This document shows positions 1 to 6,996 of a DNA stretch of 64,000 nucleotides, one piece after another (position 1 is the stretch's first letter; every line of letters starts with the position of its first letter). The notes beneath the pieces are model-generated. The model was not told where the DNA came from. It ran no database searches and saw only the letters and a list, made by a program, of their open reading frames with translations. The translations under genes were made by a program, and so were the position numbers. The stretch lies in assembly GCA_947487155.1 (NCBI GenBank), contig CANKVS010000005.1, positions 1 through 64,000 on the forward strand, in the 5' to 3' direction. This DNA is from an uncultured Flaviramulus sp. (GTDB lineage Bacteria > Bacteroidota > Bacteroidia > Flavobacteriales > Flavobacteriaceae).

Positions 1-221
1 TTAACTATCTCGCTTTCTTAGTTATAGCTATTAAAAAAATTAAGAAAAGAAAAATTATAAAAGTTTAAATCACTTCACTTTAAATTTTTAGGTTAACTAT
101 TTCTTTCGTTTCTTTTTAAATGCGCATTTATATTATATATTTAACCAAAATGTCATTGTAAATGAGGTACGATTGAAGCAATCTCATTAACATTAACTTG
201 AAAGTTTAAGGCACGAATTAG
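1..221. other. AT-rich left edge without a gene
   Basis: No open reading frame of convincing length or composition is seen on either strand. The stretch is very AT-rich. It lies downstream of the second copy of the rlmL 3' end, so it may have been the original downstream flank of that gene. I see no tRNA fold or terminator in it. Confidence 0.5.
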
Positions 222-262
222 TTACTTCATATACTTCCCTTTTTTACTGCCTCCATACATCA
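222..262 (-). repeat. Second, diverged copy of the rlmL 3' end
   Basis: Read on the minus strand this stretch encodes VMYGGSKKGKYMK and a TAA stop, almost the same as the true C-terminus VMYEGSKKGKYMK of the methyltransferase gene, which ends at 790. The two 41-base copies (222-262 and 790-830) differ at five bases. Four of these are silent third-position changes and one changes E to G. The copies lie outside a repeat-rich block with a GIY-YIG gene, so they look like the two ends left by an insertion into, or replacement of, the gene's tail. A direct duplication that drifted without selection would not be expected to favour silent changes so strongly, although five changes are few. Confidence 0.8.
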
Positions 263-276
263 CACACTCAATTGAA

Positions 277-454
277 CGTCATTGCGAGGAGGCACGACGT
301 GGCAATCTGCCAATAATTAACTATAATACACCATGCAATACTAATTTTAAGCTTATAAAACTTCAATTTATGAGATTACCACGTCATTCGTTCCTCATTC
401 CTCGTAATGACGATTCAATTTAACAGATTGCTTCACTTCGTTCCTCTCAATGAC
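277..454. repeat. REP-like palindromic repeat cluster
   Basis: CGTCATTGCGAGGA (277-290) is matched by an inverted copy TCCTCGTAATGACG (399-412) and by a second inverted arm TTCCTCTCAATGAC (441-454). GCAATCTG (302-309) pairs with CAGATTGC (424-431), so 277-309 and 424-454 can fold into one long imperfect stem. Intergenic repeats of this look are common in flavobacterial genomes. A direct copy of the 14-mer follows the GIY-YIG gene at 765-778, so the nuclease gene lies between repeat copies. Confidence 0.75.
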
Positions 455-475
455 AAAATGTGTTATATTTAAACT

Positions 476-761
476 ATGAAAAAATCATTTGTTTATTTTA
501 TATACAGTCATTTATATTGGTGTTACAAGTGATTTACTAAAAAGAGTTTATCAACATAAAACGAAAACCTACAAAGGTTTTACTTTTAAATACAATTGTG
601 ATAAGCTTATTTACTTTGAAGAATTTGATAACATTAATCAAGCCATTGCAAGAGAAAAGCAAATAAAATCTGGAAATAGAAAAAGAAAAGAGGGTTTAAT
701 ACATTCAACAAATCCTAAATGGAATGATTTATCTGATGGTTGGTTGTTTTATTTTGATTGA
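476..761 (+). pseudogene. GIY-YIG nuclease family protein, frameshifted near the start
   Basis: The frame ending at 761 carries the core of a small (about 90 residue) GIY-YIG nuclease: TVIYIGVTSDLLKRVYQHK, then REKQIK and the basic SGNRKRKEG stretch near the C-terminus. Family members normally begin with a few residues, a VYIL strand and a short turn before YIGVT. Here the only ATG (476) opens another frame reading MKKSFVYFIY, which fits the missing N-terminus, while the YIGVT frame is open only from a TTG at 489. This fits a small deletion that removed the turn between the GIY and YIG strands and shifted the frame. A shortened protein starting at TTG 489 (FILYTVIYIG) is possible but would lack part of the first strand. 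It is flanked by repeats and by duplicated rlmL tails, which suggests a mobile or formerly mobile unit. Confidence 0.65.
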
Positions 762-764
762 CGC

Positions 765-778
765 CGTCATTGCGAGGA
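765..778 (+). repeat. Direct copy of the CGTCATTGCGAGGA repeat
   Basis: Identical 14-mer to 277-290 in the same orientation, just after the GIY-YIG stop codon and 11 bases before the stop codon of the rlmL-type gene. With the first copy it brackets a block of about 500 bases. Confidence 0.7.
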
Positions 779-789
779 CATAGGACGTA

Positions 790-1947
790 TTACTTCATAT
801 ACTTCCCCTTCTTACTCCCTTCATACATGACATATTTAACCAAACGCGATTCTAATTTCGCATTAAACAACTGTATTTTTCGTGATGGACGTAAGCCAAC
901 ATGTTTAAGTGCATCAAGATTACTAGTTATAAACCAAGCATCAGTATCTGGGTAATTTTGTTTTAAGGTATCGCCAATGTTTTTATAAAACGCCTCCATA
1001 TCTATATTTAAACGCTCACCGTATGGCGGATTAAATACCATGTGTAATTTTTCGTCACCTCCTTTTTGAGTTTTAAAAAAATCTTCGTGTTTTACCTCTA
1101 TAAAATCTTCTAATTGGGCATTTTTAACATTGTCTTTAGTTTTACTTACAGCACTTGGTGCTTTATCGTAACCTATAATTTTATAATGAAAATCGCGTGT
1201 TTTACCTAACAACGATTCTTCTATTTTCTCAAATAAATCGACATCCCAATCTTGCCAACGCTCGAACGCAAATTCTTTACGCATAAGATTTGGTGGAATA
1301 TTACAAGCTATCATCGCCGCTTCAATAAGCATCGTACCAGAACCACACATAGGATCCATAAAATCGGTTTGTCCATCCCAACCAGACAACATAATTAACC
1401 CTGCTGCCAAAACCTCGTTTATAGGTGCAATATTGGTTGCCGTTTTATAACCCCGTTTGTGCAACGAATCGCCAGAAGAATCTAACGAAATGGTACATTG
1501 TCGCCTGTCTATATGCACATTTATTTTTAAATCTGGAAATTTTAAATCAACGTTAGGGCGTTGTCCATCAGTATCTCTAAATTTATCAACTATAGCATCT
1601 TTTGTTTTTTGTGCAATGTAAAGCGAATGCGAAAACAAATCAGAATGTATCGTAGCATCAACCGCCAATGTGCCCGTTGGTTTTAAATACTGAGACCAAT
1701 CCATAGCATAAATTTTATCGTATAAATCTTTTTCGCTATTTACGGTAAAAGAATGAATGGGTTTTAAAATTTTAACTGCTGTACGCAATGCTAAATTTGC
1801 TTTGTACATAAAGCCTTTATCGCCAGAGAAAGCCACATTACGAACCCCTATTTTAACACCTTGCGCACCGAGTTGGGTGAGCTCTTTTGATAGTAATTCT
1901 TCAAAACCAAATAAAGTTTTGGCTACCATTTTGAAATTTTCTTCCAT
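790..1947 (-). CDS. rlmL: THUMP domain class I SAM-dependent RNA methyltransferase (RlmL type)
   Basis: Predicted to methylate guanine N2 in 23S rRNA, like the N-terminal half of E. coli RlmKL (m2G2445). The 385 residues hold an N-terminal ferredoxin-like/THUMP region (about 1-160), a SAM-binding motif DPMCGSGTMLIEAA near residue 200 and the catalytic NPPYGERL motif near 307, which is typical of N2-guanine methyltransferases. The RlmK half of the E. coli fusion is absent, which is usual outside Gammaproteobacteria. The start is supported by a TATTTTTG box about 40 bases upstream; an internal ATG at codon 7 is an alternative. The last 13 codons are duplicated on the far side of the adjacent GIY-YIG/repeat block. 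The family is clear; the exact target base is inferred. Confidence 0.93.
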   Translation of the reverse strand: MEENFKMVAKTLFGFEELLSKELTQLGAQGVKIGVRNVAFSGDKGFMYKANLALRTAVKILKPIHSFTVNSEKDLYDKIYAMDWSQYLKPTGTLAVDATIHSDLFSHSLYIAQKTKDAIVDKFRDTDGQRPNVDLKFPDLKINVHIDRRQCTISLDSSGDSLHKRGYKTATNIAPINEVLAAGLIMLSGWDGQTDFMDPMCGSGTMLIEAAMIACNIPPNLMRKEFAFERWQDWDVDLFEKIEESLLGKTRDFHYKIIGYDKAPSAVSKTKDNVKNAQLEDFIEVKHEDFFKTQKGGDEKLHMVFNPPYGERLNIDMEAFYKNIGDTLKQNYPDTDAWFITSNLDALKHVGLRPSRKIQLFNAKLESRLVKYVMYEGSKKGKYMK

Positions 1948-1985
1948 TTTTTACTACTACTTACTTGGTTTGCTTTAATAGATTG

Positions 1986-1993
1986 CAAAAATA
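1986..1993 (-). promoter_or_regulatory. -7 box TATTTTTG of the rlmL-type gene
   Basis: Minus strand TATTTTTG matches the Bacteroidota consensus TAnnTTTG and lies about 40 bases before the ATG at 1947. No clear TTG is seen at the -33 position. Confidence 0.5.
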
Positions 1994-2164
1994 GCGTAAT
2001 TTTGTGTTAAATTTATGTTAATACAAAATGGATTAAAGGTTACTTGCTGGTTAAAATTTTAAATAATGATGTCGTGAATATATAGCATTTAAAGCTACAT
2101 CCTTTTTAAAAGATATAGTAGAAAATCTTATCACGCAAAAACAAGGTAATCTTCAAATATTTAT

Positions 2165-2896
2165 ATGAACAATAACACTACAAAATGGTTTTCTTCTTGG
2201 TTTGACACACCATTTTATCACACTTTATACAAGAATAGAGATGATTCTGAAGCGCAAGCTTTTATGGATACACTTACTAATTATTTAAATATTCCTGAAC
2301 ATGGTACTATTTTAGATTTAGCTTGTGGTAAAGGGCGACACGCTAGATATTTAAATACTCTTGGATACCATGTTACCGGTGTTGATTTAAGTGAAAACAG
2401 CATTAACTACGCAAAACAGTTTGAAAATGACAGCTTGCATTTTGAAATGCACGATATGTGCAAACCATACAAAACACAATTTGATGCCGTTTTTAATTTA
2501 TTTACTAGTTTTGGATATTTTGATAAAGATGAGGACAACTTAAACACCGTTGAAGCTATTAAAGCAAACTTAAACACATTTGGTTTTGGAGTGATTGATT
2601 TTATGAATAGTGAGTTTGTTATTAATAATTTAGTATCTGAAAACACTAAAACAGTTGATACTATAACTTTTAATTTAAAGCGTTATGTTGAAGATGGTTA
2701 TATTGTTAAAGATATTTCGTTTAGTGCTGATAGCGAAAATTATAATTTTCAAGAACGTGTAAGAGCCTTTACTTTAAAAGATTTTGAAGCTATATTTGCC
2801 AAAGCAAATGTGCATTTATTAGATGTTTTTGGTGATTATAAATTAAATAAATTTAACCCTAAAACATCTGAACGTTTAATCATGATTTTTAAATAA
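2165..2896 (+). CDS. Class I SAM-dependent methyltransferase
   Basis: A 243-residue cytosolic methyltransferase of the broad Methyltransf_25/11 type. SAM-binding motif I ILDLACGKGRHARYL lies near residues 47-61 and is followed by the acidic strand VTGVDLS. Motif IV is the FDAVFNLFTSFGYF stretch near 110. The substrate cannot be told from the sequence. It is transcribed divergently from the rlmL-type gene across about 215 bases with no obvious strong promoter in front of it. An RNA, small-molecule or lipid substrate are all possible. Confidence 0.9.
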   Translation: MNNNTTKWFSSWFDTPFYHTLYKNRDDSEAQAFMDTLTNYLNIPEHGTILDLACGKGRHARYLNTLGYHVTGVDLSENSINYAKQFENDSLHFEMHDMCKPYKTQFDAVFNLFTSFGYFDKDEDNLNTVEAIKANLNTFGFGVIDFMNSEFVINNLVSENTKTVDTITFNLKRYVEDGYIVKDISFSADSENYNFQERVRAFTLKDFEAIFAKANVHLLDVFGDYKLNKFNPKTSERLIMIFK

Positions 2897-3019
2897 CCAA
2901 TAATTGGTTTTTAATTATTATTACTGTTGCAGATAATTGTTTAACAATATTGGTTTGAGTTACTGATTTACTATTGGGATGTATTGAGAACTAATTTAAA
3001 ATTTAATTAGGTTTTTTTA

Positions 3020-3694
3020 ATGAATAAATTTTTATTTCCTGCATTAGCAGTAGTTTTAGGAGTTATTATTGCTTTAGCTACTAAAAACAAAAAAACATGG
3101 AACACCAAGCTCCTACTCTCTTTTAGTGGTGCTTTTTTATTAGCTTTAACTCTTTTTGAATTACTCCCAGAAGTTTACAACCATTTAGAGACCAAACGTA
3201 CTGGCTTATACATTATGTGCGGTATTATACTGCAAATTGTTTTAGAGCTATTCTCTAAAGGTGCCGAACATGGGCATGTGCACATTCATAAAAACGAAAC
3301 TAATTTTCCGTGGTTATTATTTATAAGTTTATGTATTCATAGCTTTTTAGAAGGGTTCCCTATACACGAACATAACGATATGATTTATGGCGTTTTAATA
3401 CATAAAATACCAATCGCTGCTTTAATTAGCATGTTTTTGTTTCAGTCAAATTATAGCAAACTGCAAATTGTGTCTTTCTTATTAGTTTTTGCTATTATGA
3501 CACCGTTAGGGACTTTTATTTCAAATACTTGGGAAACTTTTGCAGACTATGCACATATAATTAATGCTATTGTTATTGGTATCTTTTTTCATATTTCTAC
3601 TACCATTTTATTTGAAAGTGGAGAAGGTCATAAATTTAATTTATCAAAGTTTATTTCAATTATTTTAGGTGTTGCAGTTGCTTATATGATATAA
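3020..3694 (+). CDS. ZIP family metal transporter
   Basis: A 224-residue membrane protein that probably imports zinc or another divalent metal. It has about seven hydrophobic segments, a His-rich loop (GHVHIHKNE, near residue 93) between the third and fourth segments, and the ZIP metal-site signatures HSFLEGFPI in TM4 and HKIPIAALI in TM5, which supply the intramembrane His and Glu ligands. The length is normal for short bacterial ZIPs. It stands alone, followed by two small hairpins. Metal preference and direction are inferred from the family only. Confidence 0.9.
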   Translation: MNKFLFPALAVVLGVIIALATKNKKTWNTKLLLSFSGAFLLALTLFELLPEVYNHLETKRTGLYIMCGIILQIVLELFSKGAEHGHVHIHKNETNFPWLLFISLCIHSFLEGFPIHEHNDMIYGVLIHKIPIAALISMFLFQSNYSKLQIVSFLLVFAIMTPLGTFISNTWETFADYAHIINAIVIGIFFHISTTILFESGEGHKFNLSKFISIILGVAVAYMI

Positions 3695-3709
3695 TATTCC
3701 TTTTTTGTA

Positions 3710-3777
3710 TTTCCGCGAAGGCGGAAATCTCATTAATCAAAACTTAATTATATAAAGATTCCCTTCTTCAAGGGAAT
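3710..3777. repeat. Twin REP-like hairpins with GAAG and CTTC loops
   Basis: TTTCCGC-GAAG-GCGGAAA (3710-3727) and ATTCCCTT-CTTC-AAGGGAAT (3758-3777) are two perfect short hairpins with tetraloops that are complements of each other. They sit between the ZIP gene and the DUF4268 gene. Related units occur at 16667-16684 and 32304-32323. They may also weaken read-through from the ZIP gene, but there is no following T-run. Confidence 0.7.
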
Positions 3778-3797
3778 AGAATAAGATAATATTTTCA

Positions 3798-4226
3798 ATG
3801 TTTAGCAAAGAAGAATCACGATTATTACGACAAGAATTCTGGATCAGTTTCGGAAAATCGTTTCCACGGAAATGGATATTGTATAACACCAAATTGAAAG
3901 GCCTCTCGTTTAAATTCCATTTTGATACTAAAAAAGCTTTAGTAGCTTTAGATCTTGAAGATGATTTAGAGCACCGCATTAAATACTGGGAAAAACTACA
4001 GGCTTTAAAATCGATTCTTTTAGACGAATATATTCCTGATGCTATTTTTGATGAGGAATACTTTTTAGAAAGTCATAAAGAAATTTCTAGGATTTATGTG
4101 CCTTTAGAACAAAAAGTATCTATTCATAATAAAAACACATGGCGTGATGTCATGGAATTTTTCAATGAAAAAATGAGTCTATTTGAAGCTTTTTTTGAAG
4201 AGTATAAAGATATTATTGAGGGGTAG
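3798..4226 (+). CDS. DUF4268 domain-containing protein
   Basis: A 142-residue soluble protein with no signal peptide. It begins FSKEESRLLRQEFWISFGKSFPRKW, the pattern I associate with the flavobacterial DUF4268 family. The family has no established role to my knowledge; some relatives are fused to restriction-like or nucleotide-binding domains, but nothing of that kind is seen here. The stop codon TAG lies directly against the stop codon of the convergent CDP-alcohol phosphatidyltransferase gene, inside a palindrome. ATG 3798 is the only good start. Confidence 0.8.
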   Translation: MFSKEESRLLRQEFWISFGKSFPRKWILYNTKLKGLSFKFHFDTKKALVALDLEDDLEHRIKYWEKLQALKSILLDEYIPDAIFDEEYFLESHKEISRIYVPLEQKVSIHNKNTWRDVMEFFNEKMSLFEAFFEEYKDIIEG

Positions 4227-4832
4227 CTACCCATTCAAATAATCATTTCGTTTAAAATCGACACCCTTTCTTATTAAATAAGCATGATATGCACTAGGTA
4301 TATCGTGAGTCCATTTTGGTAAAATAAGTGTTATTAATATTCTATCAATATGCGAAATTAAGCCCATTATTATTGCAGTAAAAAAAGGAATTCCGGCATG
4401 ATTAAAACCTATTAATGATGTAAAAGCAATTAAAAGTGTAATTCCCCACAATTTAGAAAGAAAAGCATGTGTACAAGTTTCTCTTTTAAATCTAATAATG
4501 CTAATTACATAGCATGCAACCTCCATTCCTAATATTGTCCAAATTGCAATTGAATTATCACTAATTAATTTTGGATACAAAATCCACGTTGCAAAACCTA
4601 TAGAAAGCCAAAAAATCATGTCTGTTTGACTATCCATTCTTCGCAGTTTCTCGGAAGAAATATTTTGCTTTCTAGCAATAATTCCATCTAAAATATCTGA
4701 TATCAAGCCTAAATACATTAATATCAAAATAATTGGTTTTGAACTTTCTCCAATAAAATATGACAAAGATAAAATTATAGGAGCCAATAAAAACCGAAAT
4801 ACTATCAACGCTATTGGTACATTCATATACAA
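4227..4832 (-). CDS. CDP-alcohol phosphatidyltransferase family protein
   Basis: A 201-residue integral membrane enzyme with about six hydrophobic segments, expected to transfer a phosphoryl-alcohol group from a CDP-activated lipid or alcohol. The signature DxxDGxxAR(8)GxxxDxxxD is present as D46, D49, G50, A53, R54, D67 and D71. The second conserved glycine, expected at position 63, is leucine (EKLRRMDSQTD). All four metal-binding Asp residues are kept, so activity is plausible, but the head group cannot be assigned. It is the last gene of a tight operon behind a GNAT gene (6-base gap) and ends back to back with DUF4268. ATG at 4826 is an alternative start. Confidence 0.88.
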   Translation of the reverse strand: MYMNVPIALIVFRFLLAPIILSLSYFIGESSKPIILILMYLGLISDILDGIIARKQNISSEKLRRMDSQTDMIFWLSIGFATWILYPKLISDNSIAIWTILGMEVACYVISIIRFKRETCTHAFLSKLWGITLLIAFTSLIGFNHAGIPFFTAIIMGLISHIDRILITLILPKWTHDIPSAYHAYLIRKGVDFKRNDYLNG

Positions 4833-4838
4833 AACATA

Positions 4839-5339
4839 TTATTTGTTTAAACTTTTCTTCATTTGATAATCATCCATAACATAGCCATTACCAATATCTT
4901 TAACCAAAGCACCCACATTTATAAATCCAAGTTTTTCATAGGCTTTAATTGAGTTTGTGTTATTCTTATTTACCGTAAGCATGATTATTTTTAAACCGTA
5001 GTTTTTTGCTTTTGTTTCAATAAATTGCATTGCTGTTTTGCCTACCTTTTTTCCTCTATAATCACTTAGCACATATATTTTACTTAAAAACAATGTATCT
5101 TCTTCTTTTCTAATAGAAATATAACCTACTGGAGTTTTTTCATATGCTAAAACAAAATATTCAAATCCTTCTTTTTCTACTTGAATAGAAATAGCCTCTA
5201 TTGATTGATATTTTTTTAGCATATATTCCACTTGCCCTATTCCAGTAATCGGAACATAATGATTGCGCCAAATCACATCAGCCAATTCTTCAATTAAAAC
5301 GTAACCTGGTCTTGTATTTGCAAGAGTAATTTCTATCAT
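4839..5339 (-). CDS. GNAT family N-acetyltransferase
   Basis: A 166-residue GNAT enzyme predicted to use acetyl-CoA. Motif A is YVLSDYRGKKVGKTAMQFIE with the R/Q-x-x-G-x-G/A-type pyrophosphate loop (YRGKKVGK), followed by NTNSIKAYEKLGF (motif B), both characteristic of the fold. The start ATG overlaps the stop of the upstream 42-codon membrane peptide in an ATGA arrangement, which suggests translational coupling. The substrate is unknown; the neighbours (a CDP-alcohol phosphatidyltransferase and a DUF4294 protein) hint at envelope work, but this is only context. Confidence 0.9.
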   Translation of the reverse strand: MIEITLANTRPGYVLIEELADVIWRNHYVPITGIGQVEYMLKKYQSIEAISIQVEKEGFEYFVLAYEKTPVGYISIRKEEDTLFLSKIYVLSDYRGKKVGKTAMQFIETKAKNYGLKIIMLTVNKNNTNSIKAYEKLGFINVGALVKDIGNGYVMDDYQMKKSLNK

Positions 5340-5464
5340 AAAAATAAAGCTATAATTGAAACACCGTAAACAATTAGTGAAATCAATACTACAATTCCAA
5401 ATGAGACTCCAAGAGTATAAGATATGGTATGTAACTTTTCTTCAAAAGGTATTTGAATTCTCAT
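5336..5464 (-). CDS. Small membrane protein of 42 residues
   Basis: Starting with ATG at 5464 this frame reads MRIQIPFEEKLHTISYTLG and then one long hydrophobic stretch with GIVVLISLIVYGVS, ending in ALFL. The gene begins two bases after the stop of the DUF4294 gene, and its TGA overlaps the ATG of the GNAT gene (ATGA). Such exact packing, a sensible single-pass topology with an amphipathic N-terminus, and the lack of any other use for the 127-base gap support a real gene. I do not recognise the family. It could anchor or modulate a neighbouring enzyme. The role is unknown. Confidence 0.7.
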   Translation of the reverse strand: MRIQIPFEEKLHTISYTLGVSFGIVVLISLIVYGVSIIALFL

Positions 5465-5466
5465 TG

Positions 5467-6144
5467 CTATTTTTTTTCTTTAGTATTTAACCATTTATCG
5501 GTTAAATCGTAAAAATCGAATTCAATTGCAGATTTTTGCCTTTCTAAGCGGCCACTCTGAAAATTTCGTTGCAAGACATCTTCAATCAAGTAATCTTCCT
5601 TATTGTTCATAGGATCGAATTCTCGCTTTAAAGAAATATCGAACATGCTCGCTGTAGTATTATACCAAAAGGCTCGCCAACCGCTACGTAATTCCTTAAC
5701 AAGCTCGAAGGTGGTTATTCCCGTTTGCCTGTGTATTAATTTAACTAAAATTTGTCCCTCGGTACGGGTGAGTTTTTTTAATTCATCTGAAAACTCGCCT
5801 TCAATATACTTTTGAATTTGTTTGGTATAGCGTTTTTTGTCGCGCTTTTTAGTTAGTCTTGCTAAACGCTTACTTAAAGAATCTAATCTATCAGCAGCCA
5901 TTTTAGCATAAGGATATACTTTAATTGTTTTTCTACGTATAATTAAATAGCGAATACGATCTTCTTTACTATCAAATTTCAGCTTATGCAAAAGCATAAC
6001 TTCATCTAAATTTATAGCTGTTCTAGGAACAGAATCGCCTTCAATTATAAGGTATTTAACTATAGTAGAGTCTTGTTCCTTAACATTAATTTGAGACAAG
6101 GTAATTAATGGAAAAAATATGAATATGTATTTTAAAAAATTCAT
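5467..6144 (-). CDS. DUF4294 domain-containing exported protein
   Basis: A 225-residue protein with a signal peptide (FLKYIFIFFPLITLSQ) and a highly basic middle (LAKLTKKRDKKRYTKQ-like stretch near 98-112). The stretch from VYPYAKMAADRLDSL to LVKLIHRQTG and GWRAFWYNTTASMFD matches the DUF4294 family, which is almost confined to Bacteroidota and has no known function. It heads the operon with the 42-residue membrane peptide, GNAT and CDP-alcohol phosphatidyltransferase genes. It is probably periplasmic. Confidence 0.85.
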   Translation of the reverse strand: MNFLKYIFIFFPLITLSQINVKEQDSTIVKYLIIEGDSVPRTAINLDEVMLLHKLKFDSKEDRIRYLIIRRKTIKVYPYAKMAADRLDSLSKRLARLTKKRDKKRYTKQIQKYIEGEFSDELKKLTRTEGQILVKLIHRQTGITTFELVKELRSGWRAFWYNTTASMFDISLKREFDPMNNKEDYLIEDVLQRNFQSGRLERQKSAIEFDFYDLTDKWLNTKEKK

Positions 6145-6295
6145 TTACAAAACATTGGAGCGTTTAATATGCCAAAATTACTAATATATCTTCTATTTGA
6201 TAATAAAATTAACAATACAATTTTATAAAACTTTTTTTGGTTGATTGAAAAAATCAAGACGAGTTCTATATCAAACTTAAATATTAACGCATAAA

Positions 6296-6334
6296 AAAAG
6301 AGGTTGTCTAAAAAAAAAATAGACAACCTCTTTT
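6296..6334. terminator. Bidirectional hairpin terminator
   Basis: A perfect 15-bp stem (AAAAGAGGTTGTCTA, loop of nine A, then the inverse) with T-runs on both sides. It lies directly after the YceI gene on the minus strand and probably ends its transcript; it also separates it from the DUF4294 operon. Confidence 0.88.
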
Positions 6335-6354
6335 GTTTTTGTAAACTTTCTAAA

Positions 6355-6933
6355 CTAAAATTCTAAATCTGATACTAAATCGAATTCATCATAAATAGCT
6401 TTATCTTTTAAGCTATCAAAAAAGCTTGCCGATTTATATTTTATACCATATTTAGTTCTATCAATTTTTAAGGACGCCGTAGCTTTATTTCCAGAAATTA
6501 CCATTTTAAAAGTAATTGGGTTTGTTTTTCCTTTAATGGTTAAATCGCCTGTTACAGTATATTCATTTTCATTCGTAGCCGTTACTTTATTAAATACTAA
6601 AGTAGCTGTAGGGTGAGCTGCAACACCAAAAAAATCATCAGATTTTAAATGTCCATCTAATTTTCCTTTACCTCCACCTTTCATATCGGTTGTGTTTATA
6701 CTTGTCATATCTATAACAAACTCTCCCCCTGATAATATACCTTCTGTAAAATTTAAAAATCCAGACTGAATAGCTATAGTACCTTCATGAGATCCTGTTA
6801 CTTTGTAACCTTTCCAAATAACTTTACTTTTTTCAGTTTTAATTTCTTTTTTATCAACATTAATAGTTGCAAAAGACAATGTAATAAACGCAACAACTGC
6901 TGCTAAGGCTAAGGTTTTAATAGTATTTTTCAT
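6355..6933 (-). CDS. YceI family protein
   Basis: A 192-residue exported protein. A signal peptide (residues 1-22, ALAAVVAFITLSFA) leads into a YceI-type lipocalin-like barrel: SKVIWKGYKVTGSHEGTI, GEFVIDMTSI, LDGHLKSDDFF, and YTVTGDLTIKGKTNPITF, in the normal order. Family members bind isoprenoid-like lipids in the periplasm, and the ligand here is inferred only. It is a single gene with its own -7 box upstream and a strong terminator downstream. Confidence 0.93.
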   Translation of the reverse strand: MKNTIKTLALAAVVAFITLSFATINVDKKEIKTEKSKVIWKGYKVTGSHEGTIAIQSGFLNFTEGILSGGEFVIDMTSINTTDMKGGGKGKLDGHLKSDDFFGVAAHPTATLVFNKVTATNENEYTVTGDLTIKGKTNPITFKMVISGNKATASLKIDRTKYGIKYKSASFFDSLKDKAIYDEFDLVSDLEF

Positions 6934-6960
6934 TTGTATTTATTTTTTTTAAATAATCAG

Positions 6961-6968
6961 CAAATATA
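6961..6968 (-). promoter_or_regulatory. -7 box TATATTTG of the YceI gene
   Basis: Minus strand TATATTTG matches TAnnTTTG and lies 28 bases before the YceI ATG. No good TTG is seen at the expected spacing. Confidence 0.5.
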
Positions 6969-6996
6969 TTATAGGTTTCAATGTTATGCAGCATAT

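Noticed and set aside
758-955. A 65-codon frame on the plus strand
   Set aside because: It is the antisense shadow of the rlmL-type gene and includes the repeat at 765-778.
6141-6326. A 61-codon frame on the minus strand upstream of the DUF4294 gene
   Set aside because: It runs through the strong terminator hairpin at 6296-6334 and has an unlikely Phe/Leu/Ile-rich sequence with no counterpart that I know.
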